NCBI RefSeq assembly: GCF_042453785.1
Contig: NC_091675.1
Location: forward strand, 136,501 to 200,500
Length of the DNA stretch: 64,000 bases
Direction: 5' to 3'
Source of the DNA: Malus domestica
Taxonomy: Eukaryota > Streptophyta > Magnoliopsida > Rosales > Rosaceae
In this document: in pieces, positions 21,733 through 34,632 of the stretch
How positions within the stretch are numbered: the first letter of the stretch is position 1
How the letters are laid out: each line of letters opens with the position of its first letter
Made by a program: the position numbers and the translations under genes
Notes under the pieces: generated by a model
Databases searched by the model: none
Told to the model about the DNA's origin: nothing
The model's input: only the letters and a program-made list of their open reading frames with translations

Positions 21733-22849
21733 ACGGTTCTATCTTGACCCTTGCTAATAGCTGTCAACTGCATTTAACTGATTCTTATACGCAATTTCTT
21801 CATATTTCCCCCCTCAAATTTTTCAAGCTCTAGACGAAAGTTTTGGATACAATTCCTCCGATATCTACTGTATATAAAACTAAGAGGATAGATAATGTGC
21901 ATCCCACATGTATGAACACCGGCACAAGGTTCATTGGAGGGCAGCAAACTGATTTTCGACTTGTGAAACACTCTGGGCAATGCGATGGCTGGCATCCATA
22001 AGTGACCTGAGTGGATGATGGATTTTCAGAAAGCAACGAGTCGGAAACGGGTTATGTGGGCTGAAGCAGAGAATGGGTGTCGTAACCATGGATGGCTTGA
22101 GCCTTGAGACTTATTCATACTAGGGATTTTTGAGCGACTCACAAGAGGTTAAATGTTTAGCTTCTCCTCCCTTCAAGTCACCTGAGATGTCACAGAGGTG
22201 CGGGGATGGGGTGGGTTCATTCTTATACGGATGTTTTTACCAAATTGAGAGACGGACGGCAGCTGTAAATAAAATTTAGACTTGACCAATCAAAAATTCC
22301 GAATTAACTTCCGGGACTTGCTAGCATTTTCTATATATGTGATTCCATTTTGCAACCTAGAAATTCATATTGCCCTTAATTCGCATGCAAATGTCACGAT
22401 TTTATATTCAAAATCTCCATTAAGAATTCAATTTCTATCTATTATTCAATTTTGGGACTTAGAAAATTCATAAAAAATACTTGTGAAGGTCAACTTGCAA
22501 AATTTCTATCTATTATTCAATTTCATATCATTTTTGTACTCCCTCAACTTGTAAAATTTATAGTTGGGACTTTTCAAAGACTATCGAATCACTTGAGGCA
22601 AGAACACTTTAAATACTAGAAATCTACGTCGGGACTGGTATGGATGAAGTACGATGCAGCTCCCCAAATCAATAGTGCGAAAAAAGTAGCAGCAGTCACC
22701 TAAACTCAAATCTCAAAACTCAAACTAGTGGCAACTGAAAGAATGAATCAAATGAAGACTAAAATGTCCGTTACAAACGACCGGTTTCAGCCAATATAAT
22801 TGGACTTCGATCAATATTCTAAACTAGACCACCTAATTTTGGTCACCTT
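21733..22849. other. Convergent intergenic spacer
   Basis: 3' flanks of the fucosyltransferase gene and the ESV1-like gene, which point toward each other. 22390-22560 contains a partial internal repetition (AATTTCTATCTATTATTCAAT from 22429 and again from 22500). No gene is recognised. Confidence 0.5.
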
Positions 22850-25800
22850 TCATTGTGGAGAAAATTCTTCTGGTGGTTCATCAACTGAAGGTGACGATGA
22901 TCCAAAATCAAGGGCAGGGTAGACGCCAGGTGGCCTTTCTCGAGGTTTAATTGACAGCAATTGGCTAGAGTCACCAACGACATCTGCCCACCCGTAATGC
23001 GGCTCAGCCCTTCATCAAAAAGTGAAAGATCAAAATTACTTTTACAGTACGAGCAATACCAGAAGATGTAATCTAAATTATTTAAATTTGGTTCCCCTGA
23101 AATCCTTTTTGACTGCTTCAACATACTATATGCAGACAGAACCAGAACCAAGTCCAGACTCTTACTCGTAATAGGTCTCCTCATCCACAACAATATCCCA
23201 GCTTTCCCCTGTCGTGCTTTTCCCATATTTGTGCACCTTACTGCAAAGAGAGGGCAAGTTAACTTGTCAAAGAAAAACCAGAACAATAGATGACAATGCA
23301 GTTCGGCAAATTTATTTCCTTCCGTACCCATTTCCAAAGTGCTCTTCTCCCCATGTCCTTGACCAACCTAGACATGAGAGAACAAAAACAGAGTTACATC
23401 AGATTAAACTATTGAAAAGTTGAATGAACATGGAGATCTGAATAATTGGAACATATTCAAGACATTGTATATGTTTGCCGCATGGTATACTAGTTACCCA
23501 AGGAAACAACTAAAGGCAAACAAATTTTGTGTTAATCATAGTTCAAGGTGCTTGCACATACGTTCACCACTTGGAGATACATGCCATGTCTCCCCTTGTC
23601 GCGAACCTATTCCAGCAAAGAACTTCTCTTCCCACTTGTCTCCCCATTTGGTTCCAAGTTCAGTCTCAGCCCATTTATCAGTCCTGAAAATTATACGTCC
23701 AGCGTATATCAACAACTAGATACTTTTTAGCTGCTGTATTGTTCCTCATGCTTTTAACTGTAAATGGCCAAAATGATGATACCAGATGACAAACGAATTT
23801 CTGAATTTAAGAGGAAGGTGAAACAATGAAGACTTTTTTTTTTGTTTTAATATGAACAGATGAAGAAGTAAATCAAGTCAGTTAGAAAAAACCATTTGAG
23901 AACAGATCCCCTTCCATCATAATGCTCTCCCCACTTCTCCCACCAAGACTGCTCATTAAGTCTACCATATTTGTGTGCTCCTTTCTCGGTCCAGCCTTTA
24001 GCATCATATTTCTCCCACCTGCATCCAAATTATAGGTAAAAACTGTCAATGCATTTTATCTATTTCATCAGTTATTTCGTGCATTATAATGTGAATAAAA
24101 ATTGAATTAACAACAAACCGTACTTTAGCTTACCATTTCTCATACCATCCAGCATTTTCCGAGCCTGATTTTGCTTGTTTCTGTGCACTTCTCTCAATCC
24201 TTGCTAAATTACTGTGCTTACAAAGTTGCAGCATTAATTTATATTGGGAAAACAATGAAGCAAGGAGAAGGTCAAGAACTACAAATTTTAAAAAGTTCTA
24301 TAACTACCGCATACTTAGTAAGGGTTAAAAGTAATTCTCTAAAACTTAATCAAATAGAGATAAAATAAAGACCTCCATTCATCTTGATGAATAACTTCTT
24401 GCCATGTTTCCCACCACGAATCCCCTTCAGCATTTCTACCAGATTTCTCCACACCTATGAAAAGATAATAGATGCGAATTATGCATCCCTATCCGTACCC
24501 ATACCCATGATACAGTAGTGAAATTAGTTGAAAGACTAGTGACTGTAAAAGTATACAGGACAGAACACTGTCTTTAAAAACAGATATTGATTAATTAATC
24601 CAGTATGTAGTGAATGATTGCCGCTCAATGCCCTTTGATATTTGTGCAAGTTTGCCACAGCAGTGGGAAGTGTTGAGTTAAAAAATTTCTAGGAACAAGG
24701 ATGAATACTGAACCTACAAAGACTTGTGCCGACAAGTTTACTTATTAGAAGACCTTAAAGGTTTTATATCACAGCAAAAACCTTATTTTCCATCTATAAA
24801 AATGAATGTGTTGCTTTGTTTACGTCGAGTTACTCTGAGGATTGTGGTTTTATTCAGGAAAATGAAGAATCTAAGATATCTAATTCATTGAAATTACATA
24901 GTGACGGGCATGGTTAGTGATATCCAGCAGTTGAAGATGAAGAGAAGGAAGAAGTATACCTAGCTCTTTGTATCCAGTCCAGTCACTTTTCTCCCACCAC
25001 TGTCAATGAGATCAACAAATCCAATTAAATGCATCCACCTGGGATGATACTCAACGGGGTTATAAAGACAAGTCAATGCAGCAAGGGACTTAGAATATGA
25101 GGCTAATTTACGGGTAGAAGGATGTCCAAGTCCCCCTCTACTTGTTTAAGGCTTTTGAGTATGAAATATAAGGCGCCTTGGTAGTACAATCCTAGAATTC
25201 AGTGATAATTATCACTAAAGTAAACAAAATGACAGTGAAGAAGGATAGTCAAGTCATACATGGCAGAGTTAAAAATGCAAAATAATTATGATAAATTCTG
25301 ATATATACCGTTTCTTTCCATTGTGAAGAAGCGTCGTGGGAGGTACCACCCATCCTTGTCCACCTACATCTGTAGCCATTGTTGCCAAGGTCCTCGCCAC
25401 TTTCGCGGTACCAAGTAGTGCCATCTTCATTGGTGCCAGACTCATTTACATTTTCGTTTAACAAGCTGATGCCCCACTCCTTCTCATTGGCAATGCCAGT
25501 ATCTATCAAAAATACCAAACACCACAATAATTCTCAATGATAAATCAAATATGTTACTAATTACCTACCAATACCATCCATGAAGCCAATGATGGTATAT
25601 TACCATCTTAAAGTAAGTAGAATGATTGATAGAATAACCTCTTTTCGGAGGACTGTCGCGAGATTGTGGACCAGAGTTTCTTGGGGTACAGCGAGGGTAG
25701 TATTTCTCTTGTTTGGACAGGAAGCGAGATCTGCAGTAAAATACAAAAGAGCCAAATAATTATAAACACCAAAAGCCAACTAGTTTAAACCCTAAAACAA

Positions 25801-26217
25801 TACCAGACAAACAAGAGAATGGAATTGAAATATTCCTTGGTAAATTGCAAATTCTAATGCAACGTACTGAGCAGGAGAAGAAGAGGAAGACGAAGCAAAG
25901 AAGGGCAATGCGGCGGAGACTGGGACTCCAGCAGCTCTCTGAGCCCTTTTCTTGGAATCGAAGCGCCACTCTTCCGCCTTGTCGAGGCTCTTTCCAGAGC
26001 GGATCGGAACGACGGAGTCGGAGCAGCAGCAAGTGATTCGAGTGACTGCGGGTGGGTCAGCCATGGGAAGGCTAAGTCTTCTCCTCCGCTTTCTGATATC
26101 CCGCAGGCGGGCGGCATTAGTAGCAGTAGAAGGGAGGGGGTGGGGATCGAAAGCGAGGCGGAGGCGGGTGAGCTTGAAATCAGGCGGAGAAGCGAAGCCT
26201 CTGGAAGTGGCCGCCAT
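22850..26217 (-). CDS. ESV1: Tryptophan-rich starch-binding protein, ESV1/LESV type, eleven exons
   Basis: Exons 25868-26217, 25639-25730, 25309-25502, 24960-24999, 24373-24454, 24134-24211, 23893-24018, 23562-23683, 23328-23367, 23166-23240, 22850-23009. All are in phase with GT-AG sites, giving 452 residues. ESV1 and its paralogue LESV are plastid-stroma proteins that bind glucans and organise starch granule polymers, which sets the rate of night-time starch use. Visible here: a basic, Ser-rich transit-type N-terminus (first about 60 residues), the block YYPRCTPRNSGPQSRD, then the long Trp-rich region with repeated aromatic-acidic units (WWEKSDW, WYEKWWEKYD, SWWEKWGEHYD, KWGDKWEEKF, WSRTWGEEHFGNG), and a Pro-rich end (RERPPGVYPALDFG). 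The length favours ESV1 over the longer LESV, but I cannot exclude LESV. Confidence 0.9.
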
Positions 26218-27607
26218 TGCGCTTACAAAAATGCCATCCGAATGAATCCCAAGCGGAGGAGACGGAGACGGAGACTGAGAGACTAGTCTTTCTCTCTCTC
26301 TATGGGTTTGGGTTTTGGTTTAATTAAATTAATTAATTAATGAGGGTGGGAGTAGTGATGGGTTACTTTACTGGTTAATATGTAAAGAAAGAAATAAGGG
26401 AAGGGAAGGGAAGGGAAGAAGGGAGGGGGAGAGAGGGGGGCCCATGAGAGCAACAGAGAGAATTTCGGGCGAATCTTTGTTTAGCGACATTTGAAAGTTG
26501 ACTGATTGAATGAGGCAGAAGAACAAACAAGGAAGGAGGAGGGAATCGGAAGGCCTCGCCACTTTCTATTCTCTTCTCTTTTCTGTGAATCAACCTTCCC
26601 CCGCCTTCTCCTTCTCCCTCTCCCTTGTTGACGTGAGAGAGATAGAAAGACGGTGGAGTAATGATGTGGTGGGTGTGAGTTTGTAACACGAGAAATTGAG
26701 GATAAACTCTGAAAATTGGAGAAATTTGGCAAGTTGAGATTATTCGGGTGGAAGTGAGTGAGATCGGTGCGTCGGTGGTTGGTTGGATGCAAGTGCGACG
26801 CAATCGGGCATGCCTTCCGTATCCAATCCCCAGATTTTATCATACCACCGTTGCACGTAACTGGACTGGACTGGACCCCACTTCCATTCTTTTCCTCTGT
26901 TTTGTGTTTCTCTCCACCATGGCTCTCTCTACCGCTGCCACGTGTTGCAGACTGAGCCGTCGCTTCGTTCTCTTCCACATGTCTTCGGTCCTTCGAAATT
27001 AACCAGCTATGCTACTTCCAATCCACTGCTTCAATTGAGAAAGCTGATCCAAAACCCTATGTTCCTTCCTCATTGTTAAAATAAAATTTCTAACAACACA
27101 ACGGTCAAAGCTTGTTCCGAATGGACACCATTTACAGGACTTTGAATGTCCAACACATTTGTCACATGCTTGGTGAATTCGAAACTCATCCTTTTGGGGG
27201 CAAGTTTGTTACTATTTTACAACTAAAGTTCACAAAAGAGTTGACATTTTGTTTGTTGCAAGTAATCAAATAAAAGATATATGCAATTATAAGTTAGTTT
27301 ATTCAAAAGAATGTGGTTCAAAAACATGATCAATCTTCTCCCACAATAACTGTTTCAAAAAGAAAATTAATTTAACACATTATTTCTAACCTCATACAAA
27401 CCCCTCTAATTTTGTAGTCGTTAGACTGACTGATTACTCTAAAATCAACGATCAAGATTAAGGTAAAAGTGTTGAAATCGATACTAATAAATAAGTGCAT
27501 TATTTCAGGTCAATTATTTATAGATTTTGTTAAGGAATTGGTTTAAAAAAAATAAAAAAAAATCTAGTTACTTTCATTTTCATATTTTCAGTCAATAATC
27601 AAAAATG

Positions 27608-27755
27608 GAGTTTTAACGAAAAGCACACGGTACTGTTCATTTTAATGAAAAACCACATTTTTACTCTAGTCAAACCTGATACTATTCACTTTACCTTTTA
27701 TTTTGTCATTATCATTAAAACTCAAAATTTTCAAACACTTTTTATTAGTTTTTCT
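27608..27755 (+). repeat. 150-bp dispersed MITE family, copy 4
   Basis: GAGTTTTAACGAAAAGCAC at the left, GATACTATTCACTTTACC in the centre, and TTTTTATTAGTTTTTC at the right. Same order and spacing as the copies at 5114 and 33822. Confidence 0.65.
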
Positions 27756-28327
27756 TAATCAATATGCACACTTAGAATCTTTTTTTTTTTTTTAATTATG
27801 CTTAATCGTTTTTCCGGATGAGTTTTGACGTCAGGCCAATTAGAGGAGATTGCCCGGTACTATATGATACAGTTTCAAACCCGAAAAGAAAAAGCACTAG
27901 GGTGGGAGTAGTACCTGCTCGGCTACTCCTAGTCTCTCTCCACTTGCCTAGGCAGAGGGCATGATCTGCTATTCCCAATTTCATGTCCGTCATCTGGTTG
28001 CTTGACACAACCACAAGGCAAATGGCAGCGTCTCTCCTGGTTCCGCCACGTGTCAGTACTTTGCGGCATGATGACATGGCCGAGGCACTTGTTGACCATG
28101 AGCTTCTCAATTGAAGTGCTAGCTTAAGCTTGCGGATAAACGATCATGCATTTGACGAAAAGAAGGATAACGTATCTTACGTGTAAAGCAGGACGTGGCA
28201 GGAGAGCCACGGTGTAACGATCCCCACGTGTCTCGCTGTTACAACAAGTGGGAAAATTTGGTCTCTTCGCTGCTGTTGGACGACGAGGAAACCAAACACA
28301 TTTCTTTTTGGTGTCTGGATTGGATAA

Positions 28328-28703
28328 GCTGGGATGGTTTAAGAGGGAGGTGCTTAAAAAAAAAACACTCATGAAAAAAAGCTGTGAGGATTTTAGGTGT
28401 TTGATAAACTGAAAAAAAAAGGTTTATTTTGAAAGCTGCTGTAAAAATAAGCTGAAATCAAAGGAAAAAGCTGAAACTGCTATTTGCAGCTTTGAAAAAC
28501 TGGTTTTTTTTCAAAGCACAGGTAGCTACAGTGCTCATTTAATGAAAAGACTCACTATCAGACTTTTTTTTCCTAAAATCACTTTTACAAAAAAGTTTAC
28601 CAAACACTCTGCTGATTTATTTCATAGCCACTTATTCTCACAGCACAGCCTCTTATTCTTACAGCAACTTTTTTTCAAAGCACAGCAATACCAAATCAAC
28701 CTT
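28328..28703 (-). mobile_element. Harbinger/Tourist-like MITE, TAA target duplication
   Basis: About 376 bp flanked by TAA on both sides (28325-28327 and 28704-28706). It is the inverted counterpart of 47842-48216. Shared segments include GAGGTGCTTAAAA, CTGAAATCAAAGGAAAAAGC, GCTTTGAAAAACTGGTTTTT and GTTTACCAAACACT. The TTA/TAA duplication and size fit PIF/Harbinger-derived MITEs; no transposase. Confidence 0.7.
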
Positions 28704-29669
28704 TAATGTCGTCACTCGATCAGGAAATTGAGGCGCCTACAAATCCATCTTTGTCAATTATCATGCCAAAACTACTTTTGACATTTGAAGTTTTGAACGC
28801 TACCACCCCCCCCCCCCCAAAAAAAAAAACCAAAACAAAAATCCACCTTTAGGGGTCTTGGATTTTATTGGGTAACAGAAGACATTTCCTTGTGTTCGTG
28901 TCTCTCATATTGCATGAGACGTCACGCAATGAGAGATGCAAATACTCCCCGCCATCCCCATTGTACATATCTAAGAAAATACGTGGGGCAAATTGATCAC
29001 CAACCCCCCATCCGACTTGGAAAGGAACTAGTGGATCAATCTTTTACAAAAAAGACGCTGGTTGATAATAGAGTATATGCAGTGGTGTGGCAAAAGGAAG
29101 CGGATAAAGAAGAAAAACCGTGTGAAAGCAAGGAAGCAGTGGATAAATATACAAGTAGAGCAGCACAAATGTAAAATTTGAATTTCCATTGTTTAAGGAA
29201 AAAAAGGTCCACATCCTTCACATCCTTCAAACGAGAGATGATCAATCAAAATTAGTAACAGTCGCACATGTTAAACAGCCAATTATTCAAGTTAACATTC
29301 ACATACTTGAAAGGGGGGAAATACAATGAGCTTATTTAACAAATACGAAACCAAAGAAAGATGAATTGTACTCAACACATGAATGAATGTCCATCGATAT
29401 CACAACAGTACCCTTGCCTGTTCTGCGCTTCTGCTTTCGCAACACCCAAGTTTCTGCTAATGTTGGAATCGGAATTAAATCTATTTTGCCACTTGAGTTG
29501 TGTATTCACAGATCATAGTACACCCAAAAAAATTGAACTAGGACCTGATCTCTCAGAAGAGTATTTTGTGGTCTTCTTTTGTGATCTTTCAGAACACACG
29601 CAAACACTGATATCCAAAATCACACACCAAGTAGACCAATCATAATAACAGGGACCAGTGTGTCAAACC

Positions 29670-32600
29670 TTATTTCTTGGAGAGAAATGGCTTCACTGAT
29701 TCTACAACTACCTGTTTGTCATGGAAAAGAAAGAATTTCGCATTTATTAGACAGAGTTGAATTGGTTAGTGTGCACACTTCTTCCAAAACACAGACAATA
29801 CATGCCTGCGAAAGGATGAGGCATTTGATGCATATGCAAATTGCAGCCGAAGCAAGTTACAAAGGCATATGAAACTGGCATCATTTAACAGAACATATCA
29901 TAAAATTCATGCTCTTACTGAAAAATAAATGAATGATTTGGAACAAATATATTTAATCGTTCCTAGTGGCTCTTACCCTTCCATCATAGGATAATGATGC
30001 GAAGATCCAAGGTTCACGAGAGCTCCAAGCAAGGCCTATAGTTTGAAGTAATAATAATTTAGTTTAAGATTACAATAAATCAATTATATGCCTCAGGAGT
30101 TGCCATAGTTACCATAAATACTGTCTTCATAATCACTGTAAGAATTGAGCAATGGATCAATCCGCCTTGTAGATGAGTCAACCAGGCTGACAAAACATGA
30201 TAAGAACCATCAGTAAAATCAAAGAATGTAATTAGTCAACATAAAAATAAGGGGTGTGCTATCCACACACCCCATTTTACTTCTCACACACCCCTTGATA
30301 ATTTCTATCCGTTGATCTTCTTCAATTCATCCGATCCGACGGCCGAAAATTAAAAAGGTGTGTGAGAAGTAAAATGGGGTGTGTGGATATCACACCCCAA
30401 AAATAATCTATGGAGTGTCAGGGCAAGTAAACTACCGCCCAGACTCATCATCGCTAGGTGGAGAAGCAAACCACAGGTTGACAGCTGAGTCTGTGCCAGA
30501 ACTCTGCAATAGAATACTTTTATCAGAAAGTGTTCAATTGACTAAAACATGTAAAACCTTGTAGTGTGTGTGTGGGAGAGGGAGAGAGAGAGAGAGAGAG
30601 AGAGAGCGCAAACCAAAATCAGCCCATCGTACTCAGGGTTATACAGGACAGCCCATGTCCTGAAAATATTTCAAGAGGTAACAATCAGACAATTAAAGTC
30701 TGCAATTATTGACACTTCTTCGACACAAGTATGAACATCCCAAAAATGCTGAAACATACACCAATACACAAAGGATCATCAGGCAAAACATGGCTGAAGG
30801 GACCGAAATGTAACGGTACACAAAAAATTTACCAGTGTGTGTGTCCTGGAAGCTCCTGGATAGGCACCTTTGGCTTCCTAAGATCCCATATGCGTATACC
30901 AGATTCATCTTCTGCAGTTATCTGTAAAAGTGTTCACAAGGACATTTTTACTCTAAAAAGTCACTCCTCGTACTATTCACTTACAACACTATTTTGTCCT
31001 TTTGATTAAAACTCAAAAGTTTTCAAGCCCTTTTCATTAGTTTTCTTTTTCTTTTTTTCCAGTGAAATGCTCTAATGTATTTTGAAAGTAGACAGATTTC
31101 TTGTGAGTTGAGAATAGTGTTACTCAATTTCTATGCAAAACAATAGGCTAATCCTTGTCTGTGTGTCAGTGCATGTGTTGAAACATGCAAGTTATGTGAA
31201 CATCTTTCAAGTTCTCAAATTTAGAATTGGTTGAGATAATAATTGAAGAGAATGAATTAAATATAGACATGAATGAAACAAGCACACTCAGAGGGGAAAA
31301 AGCTACACTCTTACAAGGACATGTTTCTTCTTGGGATTATAATCAACATTGCGAACATGAGCATGCTCGATAGAATTTGTCTTCCTGCAGATAAACGGAA
31401 ACTATTATTGATCAAGAAGGGATACTGACCACAAAAACCTCAAACAAGTAACAGTCCCTAAAATAGTTCTGTTCATTCTTGGTTGATAATAAATATAATC
31501 TGCAAAATGACAAGCCAGTCCATATAGTAGTACAGCAATACCCTGGTAGCCATCCCTAGGCAACCCTTCATGTGAACTATCAAACCTGAATCTATGCTTC
31601 ACACGAGAATTTGAATAATTAAGTTTGAAAATCTATGTTGGCCCTGTTTAACAAATAAAAACAATGCCAGTGTTAATACATACTTCATTGTTCGTAAATC
31701 CCAAAATTGGATGGATGATTCACAAGTCGCTGCAACAGCATTCATATCATGCGGATCCCATGCACCACCAGACAAGTAGTGCATCACACCAGCTGACTCC
31801 TGTGATTGTACCTGGACTCGGCGAAACGACCTAAATAAGAACAGTCTGAAATTCAAAGTGATAATCCATTGACTTCTAAACCTTTTAAGATCTTGAAAGG
31901 CCAATAGTTTTATTATGGTAACAAGATTGAATACAAAAAATACGCAAGAGAGAGAAGACAATTTCGTTGTCTTTTCCTTCCTCCCCGACAATAACCTTTT
32001 CTTTTTCTTTGGTTCATGCATGAGTACATTTTGATGAAGTAGGAAACCATAATAATTTAAATCTTGTAAAGAGATAGAACTCTGGTTACTTCCATAAACA
32101 TGTACTACATATGCGGATGATTGACAAGAAATCTCTAAAGGAATTTCATCAAAAAAAAAAATACCCGAGCAGCTTTTTTGGATAAATCTAAGCTCCACAA
32201 GGACAGATTTTCTTCATCAATGCTGATCACCTTATCATGCCTTCCCGATGGCCACCAAAGAATGCTGTTCAATTGTATTCACATTACATAGGAGAGTCAA
32301 AGAACAACATGGGAAGAAACAATGAGTCCAACATATAATACAAAGTTCATACCAAACCACATATCAAAACAAATAACACGAAATTAAACTCGAGTTACAT
32401 TCCACAAGAAATTTATAGCAAATTAACACCTGTTACAAGAATATAACCACAAGAGTACACCAAATAGTCCTCCACAAACTTACATGAGCCAGGAACATTA
32501 GACGAGCAACTTCCTTCTAAGCATAAGATAATGATTCCTTAAATTTAATTACTATAGGTAATAATTTATAGTTCTAAATTCTTTTCCTGTTATGATATAA

Positions 32601-33570
32601 ATCTTCCTATTTTATTCAAACAAAAGAGAAAACAGCAGAAAGGAAAAAAATGATTGGAAAGACGAAAGATAAATCGAAATTTATAAAACATAATTAGGCA
32701 ACTAAATGATGCCGAGAGAAAGAGCAGGGTAAACATACTGACCATTTGATCTTGCCAACTTGTGAGTCAAGGGAGGTAATTCTTTCCAACTGAGGGGAAT
32801 TCAATTCACCGTATAGCTCAGGGATCTGCCATATTGCTGCTCCGTATGACTCACCTTCAAGCACATTGAACTTTATAAAAACACTACGAATGTCTGCGAC
32901 ATACTGGACTTGCAGAGAATTGAAAGCAAAAAAACAAATATAGAAGCAAGATAAAATAAAAGAAATGTATAATTACCATTATTAGCTTAAAACTTAAAGA
33001 GAATTAGGAAAGATAAAAAAGTAAAAGCATCCAATGAACAGTGAGAATATGTGATCAAAGCATTGTTCAACGGTATCATATCAGGGGATTTTGAAATAAT
33101 CAGAAAAAGAAAATAGAAAAGCAATTACCAGTGGAGTAAACAGTAGAGAAGATGCGTTGGTCGAAGGGACAGGAAGCAAGATCCCAGATCTCGTTGGGGT
33201 GAGAAAACAAACCCTCGCACACGAGTTCGGTTCCATCGGAAGAGAGCCGAATCAAATGCACCTACTCAATTCAACATTTCAATTCGATTATTCAGATCCA
33301 CTGGTTTTATTTGAAAGAATTTGACGAGGGGGAGGAAGGCAGGCAAACCTCGTTTTCTTCTTTGAGACTGAGAGTGCCAGTGATGAAGCTAGTATGATCT
33401 GTGTCAGCTTTAACATCTGATATACATCTAGCCTGGCCGATTGTTCGAATGGGAATCGGAATCGGAATCATTAGGGTTTGTGAATTTGGGGGAAAATAGA
33501 GTAAAAGTAGGGAAATGCGAATCACCTGGTATTTCAGACCATATCCGATGCCCGACGATCCTCCTTGCAT
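29670..33570 (-). CDS. EIPR1/TSSC1-type WD40 protein, thirteen exons, frameshift in exon 3
   Basis: Exons 33526-33570, 33349-33432, 33129-33259, 32743-32854, 32165-32264, 31684-31811, 31315-31384, 30833-30921, 30614-30659, 30436-30503, 30113-30186, 29977-30035, 29670-29711. Blocks match the EARP/GARP-interacting WD40 protein (human TSSC1/EIPR1), a tethering-complex partner in endosomal recycling and retrograde traffic: MQGGSSGIGYGLKYQARCI, TSFITGTLSLKEENEV, IPELYGELNSPQLERI, LWWPSGRHDKVISIDEENL, GGAWDPHDMNAVAATCESSI, FWDLRTMK, ESGIRIWDLRKPKVPIQELP, SDYEDSIYGLAWSSREPWIF, and a tiny last exon ending VKPFLSKK. Exon 3 is 131 nt where 133 is needed: after VHLIRL the sequence reads CTCTTCCGATGG and the expected SDGTELVCEGLFSHPNEIWD lies in another frame. 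The other twelve exons are in phase. Either an assembly error or a damaged copy. Confidence 0.87.
30251..30398. mobile_element. 148-bp MITE with 8-bp target duplication in EIPR1 intron
   Basis: Near-perfect 42-bp inverted arms: GGGGTGTGCTATCCACACAC at the left, and the same sequence with one change (GGGGTGTGATATCCACACAC) read from the right on the other strand, continuing through CCATTTTACTTCTCACACAC. It is flanked by AAAAATAA on both sides (30243-30250 and 30399-30406). It lies between exons 10 and 11 of the gene. Decayed relatives may be at 48510-48610 and 62465-62580. Confidence 0.85.
30581..30608 (+). repeat. (GA)n microsatellite in EIPR1 intron
   Basis: A run of GAGAGA repeats of about 26 bp just downstream (in gene sense) of exon 9. 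Confidence 0.8.
30944..31046 (+). repeat. 150-bp dispersed MITE family, truncated copy 5
   Basis: Holds the centre and right end (TACTATTCACTTACAACACT, then TTCATTAGTTTTC) but lacks the GAGTTTTAACG start. It sits in the intron between exons 7 and 8 of the WD40 gene. Confidence 0.55.
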
Positions 33571-34632
33571 TGCGATTTACTGCTCCACTGCCTGAAACTG
33601 AAACTACGATCTTTGCTTTGCGGACTGCAACCACTTGTTGCATACAACCCCCGTCCTCACCTCGCTCGACCTTCGATTCTTTTTCTCATTCCATTTTCGT
33701 TTCTGGGTTAATGTCGTAAAACGCGCCGTACAGGCCCACTTAAAAATGTTGAGAATATTAAATCCCAAACAAAAAGATTATTAACATGAGTAGTTCCAAC
33801 TTTCAATCAAAAAAATTATAAAATTTTAACGAAACATTTTTGGTACTGTTTATTTTTAACGAAAATAAAAATTTTCTTTTAAAAAGTCGATTCTGATACT
33901 ATTCACTTACAACACATTTTTATCATTTCAATTAAAACTCAAAGTTTTCAAGTTATTTTCATTAGTTTTCCTAAAAAATTATTAACATGATAATTGTTTT
34001 TTCTCTAATCAAATTTCACACTTTTGTTTATTTCTTATTTTTTAAATGATAAATACAAAATGAGAAGAATGCACCGAGACAAAAATTTAATGCAAAAGTC
34101 TCGTTCGCATTTATAATCAAGTCTCAACATTTTTCACTACCAGAGCTTGAAGAGGATCATTTTCACTCACAAGAGTGAACAATGAGAACTACATGGCACA
34201 AGAGACACTTACACAACTTAAAATGCTAAGATGTTATAAAAACATCCCAAGCAAATCACGTATGTATAAATTCTCACACATAAAAATATATGATTATCTT
34301 AGAATACTGTATAAATATTCTAAAATTAGGGCATATGTGCTTACAAGAAATAGAATCTTGCATTGATTAGAAGTATCTCACTCAACTTTTTCCTACGTAT
34401 ATTTACAATATAAATTTTTTATTGAGATCCATAATCAAATATCCAAAAATTAAGAATAAACTCCAATATAATGATAAATTGATCTTATTCTATTTTCTTA
34501 CTTGTATATTTTAAGCTATGGGAATTTTATAAGCTAATCCCATTCCGATACTTTTATTTTTCTCATTTATGTTAACTAAACATGCCCTTATAAGTAAAAG
34601 TTTTCAAAACCGGAAAAGTCTAGCACTAAGAT

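Larger units (their letters stand above)
26218..29669. other. Intergenic DNA with MITEs
   Basis: 26218-26400 is the promoter/leader side of the ESV1-like gene, with a CT-rich tract at 26289-26302 and AATTAATTAATTAATG at 26326-26342. 26400-27000 is GGGA/GAGA-rich on the plus strand and gives several shadow frames without family features. 28806-28830 is a run of about fifteen C followed by ten A. No gene is supported. Confidence 0.45.

Noticed and set aside
26375-27002. Overlapping frames of 60-165 codons on both strands
   Set aside because: Purine/pyrimidine-rich DNA (GGGA and GAGA runs) without splice context or recognisable motifs.
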